A stretch of 64,000 nucleotides of DNA, taken from Scylla paramamosain. Its lineage: Eukaryota > Arthropoda > Malacostraca > Decapoda > Portunidae. A model generated the notes under the pieces. It had not been told where the DNA came from. It did no database searches and worked only from the letters and a program-made list of their open reading frames with translations. The DNA lies in the NCBI RefSeq assembly GCF_035594125.1, contig NC_087178.1:9217501-9281500 (forward strand), in the 5' to 3' direction. Positions 51,430 to 63,508 of the stretch are shown here, in pieces. Position 1 is the first letter of the stretch; the number at the start of each line of letters is the position of its first letter. Both the position numbers and the translations under genes were made by a program.

Positions 51430-54400
51430 ATTGAAATACCTCTATCAAAGATGCATTACTGACAATCGTCAGTCGATTGCCTTCCGAGGCGTTTTACTTG
51501 ATATAATGAAGGTGAGGTACCCAAGTCAGGCGTCTGTTAAATATAAGGAAACAAGTTTCCTCCATACAGATTCTTCTACAGATCTGGGTCAGGGTGAACA
51601 CCAAGAAGACAACAAAAAATGTAAAGCCACAGTCTTCTAAGCCGAGAAGCGAAATCTCCGAGTTGCAGCCCAATGAGTTAGCCTATTAATTGCTAACTGC
51701 AACATCCTCTCATTCAAAGGCATCCACGCCACAGAAAAGGAGGTTGACAAGACATGGACATATAAACTACCACAAACTTTCTGGATGCACACCAATACAC
51801 TGTTTATAGCTACAGTAAAAAAAAATGTGACACTGAGTATGCTTTCTTACGGCACGCCATCTTCCAGTAGACAAGCTTCAGACAGAACGCCTTCAGTCCT
51901 TACCCATAAGAAACGATGGGATAAAAACTGTTGAATAAAAACAGGGAGTCGACTACGGAGACCGAACTCAGACTAAGTAAAATGCCGTTGGCACCAAGCC
52001 GAGAAACTTTTTCTCCATATAAAAAAATATTTTAACATGATGCTGTTTACTAGCGAATGCTTCGCGTATAGATTCTAGAGACAAAAGAGTATCAGACTTG
52101 GACCTCATTTTCCGAAAACCATATTGAAAATGCGAGAAGTAATTGCCTTCCTCCAAGTATCACGTAAGTCTGACATTTATCATATTTTCCAGGTCAAAGA
52201 AACTGGTCGATAATTGGTCGCCAACTGATGATCTTTTCCAAGCTTTGGAATGGGGATTATTACGGCAACACCCCAAGATAGAAAATCACCAGTATACCAA
52301 ATGAAGTTACAGAAGTCAAGTAGAAAGCCAAAAGCTTCATCGGACATGTGGCATGAAAAGGAATAAAGAATATCATCGGGACCTGGGGATGAATCATGGC
52401 ACTGGGACAAAGCCGTGTGTAGCTCAAAGAAAAATGGGAATTTATTACTCTCCACAAGAGGGGGCAAAAATGACTCCAAGAACTTCCAAGTGTCGATGTG
52501 ATGTGCCATAGGCCCAGTAGGATACTTTCTGAAGGCACTAGCAAAGTGCTCAACAAACAGGTCGGCAGCCGTTTTAGGGTCTGCCATCGTCTTCCATCAT
52601 GGGATAAAACAGGTATAGGAAGTGTAAAATACTTCCCAGATATCTTGCGGACTCTGTTGAAGACCTCAGTGAGTGGAGTGTGTACTGTGATGGAGGAGAC
52701 ATAACTCTTTCAAGACTCCTGCTGAGTCCTCTTTAAGGTGCGGCTTGTGCGGGCACATGCGTGTCGAAAAGCCTCCAAGCAGTGGATGTCCCCGCTATGT
52801 CGCTGAAGGCGAGGAAAGTCAACACAATTTTCTTGAACAGCAGCTGTACAGTCTGCAATTCACCAGGATACAGGACGTTTAGGAAACCGACCAGAAATCT
52901 TTGGGACGGATTGAAGAGCAGCAAAGTGGAAGACATCAGTGAAGTATCTTACTGCCTCATCACAATTTCCTATCTCATCTACTGAGAGAGCATGGGTACT
53001 GAGTTGCGTGAATAGCTACCAATCCGCCTTATCTAGAGGCCAACGGGGAGGACGTGGCTGTGGCACAGAATCAGTTGACTAATAAATTTGGAAAGTGATC
53101 GCTTCCATATAAATCTTGTTAAACATTCCAATTAAAATCAGGAAAGGAACTAGAAATACAGAAAGAAAGATCTATTGCTGTAAAAGAACCAGTCTGACTA
53201 TGGAAATGGGTCATATTCCTAGAATCTGAAATCTCTAATCCTAAATCCTCGATAAAAGAAGAAAGTAAATTACCACAAGGGTTGACAGCGTCATCCCACA
53301 AAGGATGGCGACCACTGAAGTCTCCCAATTAAAGAAAAGAAGGAAGAGTACTGAAAAGGTTGTCAAGTTCATTCCTTTGGATTGGAATACTGGAAGGCAC
53401 GATCTATAAAAGCCTTAACAGCAACAACCTACAGTGGCGAGTGAACCAGAAGGGATAAAATGAACATCAAAACAACAAAAAGGATAAAAGGAACATCTTT
53501 TTTCTAGCAAAGATGGCAGTACCACCGTGGTTGACAGCGTCATCCCACAAAGGATGGCGACCACTGAAGTCTCCCAATTAAAGAAAAGAAGGAAGAGTAC
53601 TGAAAAGGTTGTCAAGTTCATTCCTTTGGATTGGAATACTGGAAGGCACGATCTATAAAAGCCTTAACAGCAACAACCTACAGTGGCGAGTGAACCAGAA
53701 GGGATAAAATGAACATCAAAACAACAAAAAGGATAAAAGGAACATCTTTTTTCTAGCAAAGATGGCAGTACCACCGTGGTGGCCTTGACCAAGAATAGCA
53801 GTGGAGAAAAAATCACTAGGTATACCCAGGAGGACTAAAGTGAGTGGATTCTCCTAGAATTGTCTCTTGCAAGCAAATACAAGCAGGAGAAAACCTAAAG
53901 ATCAATACTTGGAGTTCCTCCCAGGAGGCACGCAAATCACATCTTTATTGCAGGAGATGAAATATTGCTACTTTGAGAAGGTTTTCAGGGAAGCCCCAGA
54001 GAGAACTTTCCTTTTCCCAACCTGACTAAGCACCTTACTCGGGTGATGAAGCTTATCTGGTCCTACGTTGCTTGTAGGCGCAGAAACCTGAGATTGAATA
54101 ACTGGTTACCCCCACTCCCCACCGAGTCTGAAACTCCTGAAGAGACTGGAGGAGGAAAATTCCTCGACAAAGACGTATTGATATCGCTCTTGGAAGAGAA
54201 CCTATTGGGAAGACAGGCAGAGAAGCCCTTTACATCCGTATCGGATGTGGGTGAATCGCTCTGATTAATGATATATCTGTCTTAGGATCATCTGATAGTC
54301 CCAAAGAGATCTTTTAATTCTAGGGACTCAGCAGATTCCCAGGAACGTTTTTGGTGGGACTGAAAAGGAACCTTGGGAAATTTCTTTTCTGTATGTCTGT

Positions 54401-55675
54401 GGAGGATTCAAAAGCTTAGGAGGTGTTCGTAGTTGGAAATGCTCGGGGAGAAAAGACCCATAGAAAGTGAGCATGATCACATTTCTATTTTCTCTAATCT
54501 TGGACATTCGGTGAACATTATCAGGACATAACTGAAGGATGTCACCTTCCGATAATACGTACAGGTCATGGCTGTATATGCGTCCTTTGTAGTAATCAAA
54601 CGTTCGATGTGGCTTGATGGATTCGAAGGTTCACTCAGAAGGGCAAGAAAGATGGAGTAGCATCATCGCCTGCGTTAAATTTTTAGATCAACACATCTTT
54701 ACTAAACTTCTTCATGTTATTTATAGGGAGCACTCAGATCTTCCTTTCTAGATACTTAGCAGCGTGAATAAAGTTACTTTGGCCTTCCATATAATATGCG
54801 ACAAACCAGTAAGGTGTAGGTAGGTGGAGAGCTTTAGGAGCACGTTCTTTAGCATCACCAAAGACATTAGGGCAATAATCATTCTCACTGTCATCTACAT
54901 TGCTTGAGCGACTGATCTCAGCAATTAAGATGCAGAGAATTTATTTTCTCAAGAGCAACTTTGGCAGCAATGTCAGATGTATATGTCACATAGCACCGAT
55001 TAGAGACAATCGCCATCGTATTTCAGACGGATATGGAGAACTGTTCCAGGCTTGAAAACTGAGTGGATAGCATGGTATGACATGGAGGCATAGACATTAA
55101 TGATCATAAGAGTGTCAGACAAGACTCAGTAACTGACCCAAGGGATCTTCCACCTTGGGAAGCAACAGGAGGAGGAGTACGATCTCCTGCCTACACATCA
55201 CCATCACAACCAGAGAATGACGTTTCGAGGTCAACTGGTCAACTGCTCCTCGAGAAACAGAGGAATTTCTATATTTACCCATAAATATATTATTAAAAAA
55301 GTTAAATGGCTCCAGGGGTCAAGGGAAACCGCCTACTGAGACTACGATGGAGGCGAGCGCTTGCCGCCGCGAACGGGGTACCTCGTCCTCACTGAGGCCA
55401 CTCATTTTAAAAACTGGTCGCTCATAATTCGAAAGTTTGTCTACGACGGAACAAAGACCTCCACAATGTATCCCAGTCCAGACACCGAACCATCCAACAC
55501 AGGATGACCTCAAAAGGTGGCCCCTCTGGTGAGCGGTACCGTTGACCCATACTGGCAACCTAACTCTGGGAACACTCTGGTCCCTTACTGACGACCATAC
55601 GAGCATGGGTAGCCCTCTCCCCGTAAGTAGGGCGGAGCAGGGACCGAATCCTTCTGTAGCCTCGCTCGCCAGCTC

Positions 55676-55690
<15 letters not shown>
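51430..55690 (-). mobile_element. Family E LINE copy 2, minus strand, 3'-truncated
   Basis: The reverse complement matches 40600-44870: 5' region (55680-55260), ORF1, endonuclease ('GDFSGRHPLWDDAVNPCGN' at 53119-53328), and RT fingers ('MADPKTAADLFVEHFASAF', 'LSQCHDSSPGPDD', 'PIPKLGKDHQLATNYRP' at 52180-52587). It carries a 249-bp tandem duplication in the endonuclease region. All frames are broken. The 3' part beyond the mid-RT is missing at the (TC)n array. Confidence 0.8.
53282..53779. repeat. Perfect tandem duplication, two 249-bp units
   Basis: 53282-53530 and 53531-53779 read identically as far as I compared them. Both lie inside LINE E copy 2. Confidence 0.93.

Positions 55691-55745
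<55 letters not shown>
55678..55745. repeat. (AG)n array at the LINE E 5' end
   Basis: About 34 AG units. It replaces the sequence upstream of 'tatgagctggc' in copy 1. Confidence 0.97.
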
Positions 55746-55749
<4 letters not shown>

Positions 55750-56380
55750 TGAGTGAGTGTGCGTGTGTGCGTGGCAATTTCAGGCACCTTGCACATCACT
55801 TAGTTGTCTAATATTCAAATCACTCTAGCTCAAAACTTTGCGAAATCCCATTGGTTGTGCTTTATACCGTTGGGTAGGAAATTTCATTTTGCGTTCAATG
55901 GTATGTGTTCGCTCTTGTTGAGGCAAAAAAAAAGTTGATGAAAAGTGCAGAAAAGTGACAGTCGGTTTATAAAAAGATAAGTATTATTATGTATTTTGCG
56001 CATGCGCAAGAGTGTTGCAAATTTGCCTCTTATTACTCACTACTTATTACTTATTACTTACAAAATTTGAGCTTTATTGACAATTTCAGGCACAGCGAAC
56101 ATTGTGCATTTTCCTAATATTGAAATCACTCTAGCTCAAAACTTTGCGAGAGCTTAGTGTTTGTGTTATATACCGTTGGACATGAAATTTCATTCTTTAT
56201 TCAGTGGTATGTATCCATTGTCGTTGAGACAAAAGGAAGTTGATAAAAATGCATAAAAGTGACAGTCTCTATAAAAAGTTTTATACTGTATTTTGGTAAT
56301 GCTCAGTAGTGTTGCAAATTTGATATATTTTTTTCGTTATACCTTGTATTACTTTTATTAGCAACAAAATTTGAGCTTGA
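55746..56380. other. Stretch with a diverged tandem duplication, no gene
   Basis: Two related segments: 'caatttcaggcac...tcactctagctcaaaactttgcg...' near 55783-55990 and again near 56081-56290, about 298 bp apart and diverged. No coding potential seen. Confidence 0.6.
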
Positions 56381-56937
56381 TCATTTTACTAGTTGGAATT
56401 ATTGCTAAAGACCATTGCTAAAAACGCTACATTAGATGATTCAGGGCTTGCTCTTCCTTTTCCTCCACCCTCTGACTACTTCATGTTACCCATTGAAGTT
56501 CTTCGTAGTAATGGTTTCCATGCCTTCGCTGGCCTATACCCTCAGAAGTTTTATGGACCTGAAGAGGCTCCTCCTATTATTCTCCGAAACTGTGCCTCCG
56601 TGCTTGCACCTTGCTTAGTCAAAGTCTTTCAGCTGTCTATCAACATCTCCTTTTCCTTCTTGTTGGAAGTTTGCCTACATTCAGCCTGTTTCTTAAGAGG
56701 ATGATCGTTCTAATCCTTCAAACTACTGTCCTATTGCTTTATTTTCTTACTAATCTAAATTTTTTAAAAATTTATCCTGAACAGGAAGATTTTTAAATAT
56801 CTATCACTTCACATCCTTCTATCTGATTGCCAGTATGGGTTCCGTCAAGGCTGCTCTACTGGTGATCTGGCTTTCCTTACTGAGTCTTGGTCATCCTCTT
56901 TTAGAGATTTTGGTGGAACTTTTGTTACTGCCTTACA
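56381..56937 (+). mobile_element. Family A LINE fragment, RT fingers, left of hAT
   Basis: It parallels 50600-51110 ('ASVLAPCLVKVFQLSINISF', 'VCLHSACF') with frame breaks. It ends at 'gccttacac', where a hAT end begins. Confidence 0.75.
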
Positions 56938-57061
56938 CCAGGGGTTCTCAACTTTTTGCAAGCTGGGGCTCCCCAAAGCTGGGCCACCCATTCAACCCGC
57001 CCCAACTATGCCACTATGAATAGATAGAATCAGATAAACAGATAGACAGACAGATAGGTAG

Positions 57062-57062
57062 G

Positions 57063-57115
<53 letters not shown>

Positions 57116-57162
57116 ACCCTTGGCTAGGCTATTATTGTATCGGCCAACACTATTATTATTAC

Positions 57163-57231
<69 letters not shown>

Positions 57232-57246
57232 TAGTAGTATCAGTAC

Positions 57247-57283
<37 letters not shown>

Positions 57284-57417
57284 AGTAGTAGTAGTAGTAG
57301 AAGTAGTAGTAGTAGTAGTACTACTAGTAGTAGTAGTAGTAGTAGAGGTACTAATCCTCGCAGTAGGGGTATTATCTGCATTTTTATAGTAGCTTGTTGG
57401 TAGGCGATGTTAATGTG

Positions 57418-57453
<36 letters not shown>

Positions 57454-57563
57454 ACCCTTGGCTAGGCTATTATTGTATCGGCCAACACTATTATTATTAT
57501 TATTATTATTACTATTATTATTATTATTATTTATTATTATTATTATTATTACTACTAGTAGTA

Positions 57564-57629
<66 letters not shown>

Positions 57630-57630
57630 C

Positions 57631-57663
<33 letters not shown>

Positions 57664-57738
57664 AGGTACTAATCCTCACAGTAGGGGTATTATCTGCATT
57701 TTTACAGTAGCTTGTTGGTAGGCGATGTTAATGTGAGA
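57062..57738. repeat. Tandemly duplicated compound microsatellite block
   Basis: Two units (about 57062-57418 and 57419-57738), each with (GATA)n, 'ataacccttggctaggctattattgtatcgg', (TTA)n, (TAG)n, and 'ctgcatttttayagtagcttgttggtaggcgatgttaatgtgaga'. Array lengths differ between units. Confidence 0.9.
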
Positions 57739-58215
57739 CCTGAGCCTGATTTGCCTTGCAAAGATCCTGAATTCTTGCCACAATGTTGGATAAACAGAAC
57801 CTCAAATCATCCTCGATTTGCGCACGATTACGGTATTTAGTTTTGAGTACAGTCATTTTTGAGAATCTTGCCTCACACAAATACGTAGGCGCGAAAGGGA
57901 GGATAATTTTCAAGGCAACGTCACAAAGCTTAGGGTATTCCTGTATCAGTGCTATCCAGAATGACGAAAGAGAGCAGGAGGTAAAGAGTTCCTTCAGCCT
58001 ACTGTCACTCTTAAGCTCAATAAGCTATTCCTGCATATCAGTTGACAGTTCGTTTGCTGTGCACAGAAATGGATCCCGAACTCACGCAAAAGAGCGATAA
58101 TCCTCTTTGAAGTATGTCGCAAATTGTTTTCTAATCGCTGACAAGTGGTCAGACACTAATTAAAATGGACAGGAGAAATCGTGTGATGTGCCTGCTTCAG
58201 TGATGAATTCTGCAA
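57728..58215 (-). pseudogene. hAT transposase C-terminus (dimerisation region)
   Basis: The minus strand reads 'LKIILPFAPTYLCEARFSKM', 'LKTKYRNRAQIEDDLRF' and 'IQDLCKANQAQVSH', the hAT C-terminal dimerisation signature of the SCAND3/ZBED5-like group. Upstream in the same frame comes 'IELKSDSRLKELFTSCS' and 'EYPKLCDVA', with in-frame stops at two places (a TGA before 'VRDPF' and a TAG before 'LIELK'). The N-terminal BED and catalytic core are absent. Cut-and-paste transposase relic, inactive. Confidence 0.8.
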
Positions 58216-58239
58216 GACTGGGGAATATGTCAGTTCTCT

Positions 58240-58718
58240 CGACTATGGTGTTCCTCAAGGTTCTGTTCTGTCACCCACTCTCTTCCTATTATTCATCAAT
58301 GATCTAAGCCAAACTTCTTGTCCTATCCACTCCTACGCTGATGATACCGCCCTGCACTTTTCCATCGTCTTTTCATAGTCGTCCAACCCTTCAGAAAGTA
58401 AACAGTTCATACAGGGAAGCCACAGAACGCCTGACTTTTGATCTCTTTAAAATTTCTGATTGGGGCAGAGCAAATTTGGTATTGTTCACTGCCACAAAAA
58501 CTCAATTCCTCCATCTGTCAACTTAACACAGTTATTTTGATAACTACCCCTTCTCCTTCAATGACACTCAGCTGCCCCCTTATTTTACACTGAATATCCT
58601 CGGTCTGTCCTTTACATATAGTTGGAAACCTCATATTACATCTCTAGATAAAAGAGCTTCTATGAAGTTAGGCGTTCTGAGTCGTCTCCGCCAGTTTTTC
58701 TCAAGCAATAGAATGGTC
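58240..58718 (+). mobile_element. Family A LINE fragment, right of hAT
   Basis: It restarts at 'ggtgttcctcaaggttctgttctgtcaccc' and includes 'tacgctgatgataccgcc' (YADDTA, catalytic pair), 'KVNSSYREATERLTFDLFKI', and ends 'cgtctccgccagtttttctcaag'. Frames are broken. Confidence 0.75.
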
Positions 58719-58724
58719 AGAAAT

Positions 58725-59580
58725 GAAAGTTCATATGAAGTTACAGAGAGAAGGATACAAGCCATAGGAGGGTAGTTTGGAAATCAAGCTTTGTGCCAGA
58801 CTCTGTCAAAAGCTTTTGTTATGCTTAAGACAACAACAAAAGTTTCATCAAAATCCCTAAAAGAGGATGACCAAAATTCAGTAGGGAAAGCCAAAAAATC
58901 ACCAGAAGAGCGGCCTCGACGGAACCTATACTGGCGATCAGACAGAAAGTTATGAAGTGTTAGATGTTTAAGAATCTTCCTTTTGAGGATAGATTCAAAA
59001 CTTTAGAGAGGCAGGAAATTAAAGCAATAGGACGATAGTTTGAGGGATTAGAATAGTCATTTTTTTTTTATTAACAGGCTGAATTTAGGCAAACTTCCAG
59101 CAAGAAGGAAAGGTACATGTTGATAGACAGAGTTGGAAGAGTTTGACTAGGCAAGGTAAAAGCACAGAGGCACAATTTTGGAGAACAATGGGAGGGACCC
59201 TATCAGTTTTGTAAACTTTCTGAGGGTTAAAGCCAGCGAGGACATGGAAAACATCATTGCGAAGGATTATAATAGGTAGCATGAAATAGTCATTAGAGGT
59301 CGGAGGAGAGGGAGGAACAAGCTCTGAAATATCCAAGGTGGATTTTTTATCAAAGGTTTGAGCTAAGAGTTCAGCTTTAGAAATAGATGAGATGGCAGTG
59401 GTGCCATCAGGTTGAAATAAAGGAGGGAAAGTTGAAGAAGTAAAGTTATTGGAGATGTTTTTGGCTAGGTACCAGAAGGGTACCTAGCCAAAAACATCTC
59501 CAAGGGGAGTTAGATCTTGTAAGATTTTGACACTTTCTGTTAATGAAGAACACATACTTATTTAATAAGGTCATGCTGAT
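58725..59580 (-). mobile_element. Family A LINE fragment, minus strand, RT fingers and upstream
   Basis: The reverse complement matches 50440-51110. The open piece 59085-59336 reads 'VLAGFNPQKVYKTDRVPPIV' and 'LPCLVKLFQLCLSTC'. It converges with the plus-strand copy ending at 58718. A 55-bp hairpin (59449-59503) replaces part of the coding sequence. Confidence 0.75.
59449..59503. repeat. Perfect 25-bp inverted repeat, 5-base loop
   Basis: Arms 59449-59473 and 59479-59503, loop 'agaag'. It lies inside the minus-strand LINE A fragment. Confidence 0.93.
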
Positions 59581-59672
59581 ACAGGTTGACTCTGTTGGAC
59601 AAAGCCTTTGTTAACATGACAACTTTTACATTTTTTATGTATATGTACATATACAGACCTTAATTATCAATA

Positions 59673-60012
<340 letters not shown>

Positions 60013-60115
60013 ACTTGGATTGTTTTATTTATTTATTTTTTTATGTCATTTTTTGGATGTTTTTTTTCTCTCTCTTTTATTTTTTTTTATGTCAACCCTG
60101 ATCTTTTGTGTGTTC

Positions 60116-60148
60116 ATGTTTGTTTGTCACTTCGTGACAAACAAACAT
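60116..60148. repeat. Short hairpin, 15-bp arms
   Basis: 'atgtttgtttgtcac' / ttc / 'gtgacaaacaaacat'. No T-run or other terminator context with known meaning in this setting. Confidence 0.85.
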
Positions 60149-60551
60149 CGTGTAAGGCACGGAAACTCTAATATGCGTACAAAACAAACAGGATGTGAAA
60201 CTCAAACATCATTACATGAATAGTGTCGACGGCTTTCTGATATAGAGTAACAATACACCTGTTAATTAGCAAAATGATAAAACGAATGCAAATCGCCCTA
60301 TATGTGGAAACAGAGCCACATTACCAAAAACGTATTTTTTGAGTGTTTCCGAGCGTTATGGGGATACACCAAGTCCCCACGGGACAGACGCACATGGTAA
60401 GGAGTGAAGTGATTCCTCACTTGATGCTGTGACATTCCTGATGATATGGTGAATCGGTGAGGTTGACTCAGACGAAGTTGTCACTTCTGTACTCACCATA
60501 TAGTATAATCTTCTCTTTCTGTCTCTCTCTCTCTCTCTGGTTCTGTTTTAG

Positions 60552-60690
60552 TGATGTTTAGTTCAGTAGGAATTAGCGGGGATTTACACACGGCTCTGTT
60601 CAGTGGCAAGACTGCCAAGCGAACGAGCCACACACCCCACCCAAGTGACGCCAACACCACTCTCCCGGCACTCACTGTCACCTGCACTGT
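60552..60690 (+). other. Weak candidate exon (unassigned)
   Basis: A pyrimidine tract, (ct)n 'ggttctgttttag', is followed by an open stretch and then 'cact|gtaagt', a good 5' splice site. The reading frame 'SSVGISGDLHTALFSGKTAK' matches nothing I recognise. Splice-like motifs of this quality arise by chance in 64 kb, so this stays a low-confidence note. Confidence 0.2.
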
Positions 60691-60962
60691 AAGTGGCAAA
60701 GCTGACATATTAAATGACAAATTTATAATTTTAAAAGAAAGGTTATAATTAAAGTAATGGTAATACTACATAGATAATTAAGAAAATATGTACAATCCCT
60801 CCTATTCATATATCCATCTCTACATCCTCTAAATATGAGTATTAAAGAAACCTACCTAACATCCACATTCGCCTGACCTCAGCACGCACAGGCCAGGCAG
60901 AGAAGAGGAGAAAGAGGAGGAAAATCTATTACAGTAATAATAATGTTGATGATGATAAAGAT

Positions 60963-61045
60963 AACAACAACAACAACAACAACAACAACAACTACAACAA
61001 CAACAACAACAACAACAACAATAACAACAACAACAACAACAACAA
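60963..61045. repeat. (AAC)n microsatellite
   Basis: About 27 AAC units with two or three interruptions. Confidence 0.95.
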
Positions 61046-61239
61046 TTAGCCCTAACATCCCTCGATTACATACCTGCCACGTCCTCGTGGCAAAAAAAAA
61101 AAAAAAAGTACCTAACGATTTTATAGATAGTGTTGTGTTCACTGTTTGTAGTGGAAGATTGAATCTGCCGCTGAGCAACTCTGTCAGAGCGAAGCCTAAT
61201 ATACTCGTAATGATGGATGAACGCTCCTGACACCAAAGA

Positions 61240-61850
61240 ACAAAGTAATTAAAATGAAAATAACGGCAAAGATAGAGACCAGAAGACTGGACTAACAGAC
61301 TCCGGAGATCTTCTTCAAAACCTTCAAACCGGAGCAAACCGGAGACTCTTCAAACCGGAGCAAAGGCAGAGTGACTGAAGCGAATTAGTAGCGCAAGTTA
61401 GTCTCGTGAAGGAAATATTCTGAAGTGGAATGGGTAGTAAACGAGACGACATATGAGTAGCGAATACTTCTTGCAGACGCAAAGATAAGTAATGAGGTTA
61501 GGAGCCATAACATGACGAAAGTTGTGAACTGCAAAATGACCCAAATTCCTTTGGAACGTTGTACCATTCGGACAAGCAACTAAAGGTAGCCGTGTAATGA
61601 GCAGTAAAAATTAGGTTCTGGAAATATGACAATTTGTATAGGAGCATTGTCCGTCGTTGCGTGGGTTAGTGTGACCTGGCAAATATTGCCTATAATGGGA
61701 CAGAAAACAAAAAGGAAAGCATAAAAATTGTACAGGTTTGAGTGTGAAGACACGTAGCGGTGCAAGTCCTCCATACGGGCAGTGACACACAGAAAAATCT
61801 TCAGCAACCAGAATGAGAGAAGAAGGCATTTTAGACAGAAAAAAGAACAA
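61240..61850 (-). pseudogene. Decayed envelope gene, related to env at 7620-9317
   Basis: Three minus-strand frames together parallel the middle and late part of the intact Env: 'SSLILVAEDFSV' versus SLVLIAKDFSL; 'CPIIGNICQVTLTH' versus LPVVKGICEVVLTR; 'FYCSLHGY' versus FHCNFHGY; and 'CPNGTTFQ'...'GHFAVH'...'HV' versus CPEGTTYE...GHYAVQ...HV. Frame changes occur between these blocks. The N-terminal half with furin site and fusion peptide is not present. Homology is clear from the cysteine/glycine spacing; the copy is non-functional. Confidence 0.75.
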
Positions 61851-62310
61851 TGGATGACGACAACATTAAGAGTGAGAACTGCTTTCAGGACAAGATAAGT
61901 AGTAGGATAAGTAGTGCTTCATTTCCTAGAATATTTCGGTCCACACACATGATTTAAAGGTCCTGTGCGCGGATTTAAATGGATAGCACTTGACAACCAG
62001 ATAGGCTAAGGTTGCCAATTCGTCGCCCGCAATCAGCGCTGTAAAAACTAGAAGAAAATCGCGGGAATCTGAGCTTGGCAATGTTTGCACAAATCACACT
62101 TGTCTTGTCGTTCTCTCAGATTATATATTTTCTTTTCAAGTGCAGCTGGGTTTACAACGCCAACTATGTTTACATAAGTAGCTCTGTGAATTTCTTCTTT
62201 TTTTTTTTTTTGTCAGAAATCTTGTAATATTATATAAGTGTTGTGAGTAACAACGAGGTGTCCAAAGAAAATAAGAATGGTTCTTAAAGCACAAGACTGG
62301 GCACCATACC
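61851..62310. other. Stretch without recognisable gene
   Basis: It may include diverged sequence of the decayed retroelement, but I could not align any block. A T-run lies at 62196-62211. Confidence 0.35.
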
Positions 62311-62430
62311 ATACTCTTGTTTTTAATATCGATATTTTAATCTGTAATCATTGTTGTTTTTAAAGTTTTGCAGCGACGCCATATGACCGCGATATTGCGG
62401 CGCCAAAAACTAAATCAATCAATCAATCAA
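62311..62430 (+). mobile_element. Family E LINE 3' end, severely 5'-truncated
   Basis: About 120 bp matching 46500-46616, including the hairpin 'ccgcgatattgcggcgcc' and an 'aatcaatcaatcaatcaa' tail. It lies between the env and pol parts of the decayed gypsy copy, so it is a plausible later insertion. Confidence 0.75.
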
Positions 62431-62508
62431 ACCGCGCACGTGCAATGCGAAGTGCTAATAGACCTGGCCCATATTATCCATGTAAGATTTGCTGTTATAA
62501 TTTGCTGG

Positions 62509-62510
<2 letters not shown>

Positions 62511-62562
<52 letters not shown>

Positions 62563-62564
62563 TG

Positions 62565-62627
<63 letters not shown>

Positions 62628-62693
62628 GTAATAATAATAATAATAGCAATAATAATAATAATAATAATAACTGATAATAATAATAATAATAAC

Positions 62694-62749
<56 letters not shown>

Positions 62750-62805
62750 TGATATTAATAATAAAAATAATAATAATGATAATAATAATAATAATAATAA
62801 TAATG

Positions 62806-62842
<37 letters not shown>

Positions 62843-62883
62843 TAATAATGATAATAATAACAATAATAATGATAATAATAATG

Positions 62884-62926
<43 letters not shown>

Positions 62927-62935
62927 TAATAATAG
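62511..62935. repeat. (TAA)n array with interruptions, about 425 bp
   Basis: Imperfect TAA units with scattered C/G substitutions and an internal 'taactgataataa' motif repeated three times or so. Confidence 0.95.
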
Positions 62936-63500
62936 AAATGTGTAGTTTTGCCATTTTAGTGGCTATGTGCTCTAAGATAATTATTTGGTCATGTTTTTTC
63001 ATTTTCATTTTTTTTTTTACTGGGCATGTGTTGCTTGTTTTCTTCCTCCATTTTCCGAAAACTGTTTCTTCAGAGAAATAAACGTTAATAAATTCATCAT
63101 TTATTGATAGATTTCCATGATTTATGGCTCATTTTATTCAGAATTTATACCTGCACAATTCTATGTCTTTGAAATTTATATATTTTCTATTTTCTGTGTA
63201 TTATGTTTAAAAATTTTTTTGTCGTAATCTCCACACAGTATCAGGTGCAACAATAAAGATAATGTTTAATACTTTTTTGTCTTGATTCAGCCTTTAAAGC
63301 AGTATCTTCAAGAAGTTTATTGGCCTTAAGGATAAGAACTTATATTATTTTGAATTTACTCTTAAAGATGGTTGTTGGAGAGGTCCCCTTAATGCTGTTT
63401 CCATCGAACAGTGGTCGTTAGGCGTAAGTAAGATGTTCCAACTCAAGTATGGTGAGTAAGTCGGCCGCAGGAAAAAAAAAAAAAAATGTTACGCGTCTTT
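62936..63500. other. Stretch without recognisable gene
   Basis: AT-rich, several T-runs, no coding or repeat relationship recognised. Confidence 0.4.
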
Positions 63501-63508
63501 TTCTGGTA

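Larger units (their letters stand above)
56938..58235 (-). mobile_element. Decayed hAT DNA transposon (Charlie/SCAND3-like)
   Basis: The left end reads 'caggggttctcaactttttgcaagc', a typical hAT terminal inverted repeat. The transposase C-terminus is on the minus strand at 57728-58215. Between them is a duplicated block of GATA/TTA/TAG microsatellites. The other terminus was not recognised; family A resumes near 58240 with about 200 bp missing. Confidence 0.75.

Noticed and set aside
60116..60148. Hairpin considered as a transcription terminator
   Set aside because: The setting is eukaryotic and there is no adjoining gene; a short inverted repeat alone is not evidence.
62427..63008. 193-codon Ile/Tyr/Leu-rich frame and its overlapping frames
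   Set aside because: Translation of the TAA/TTA array, not a protein gene.
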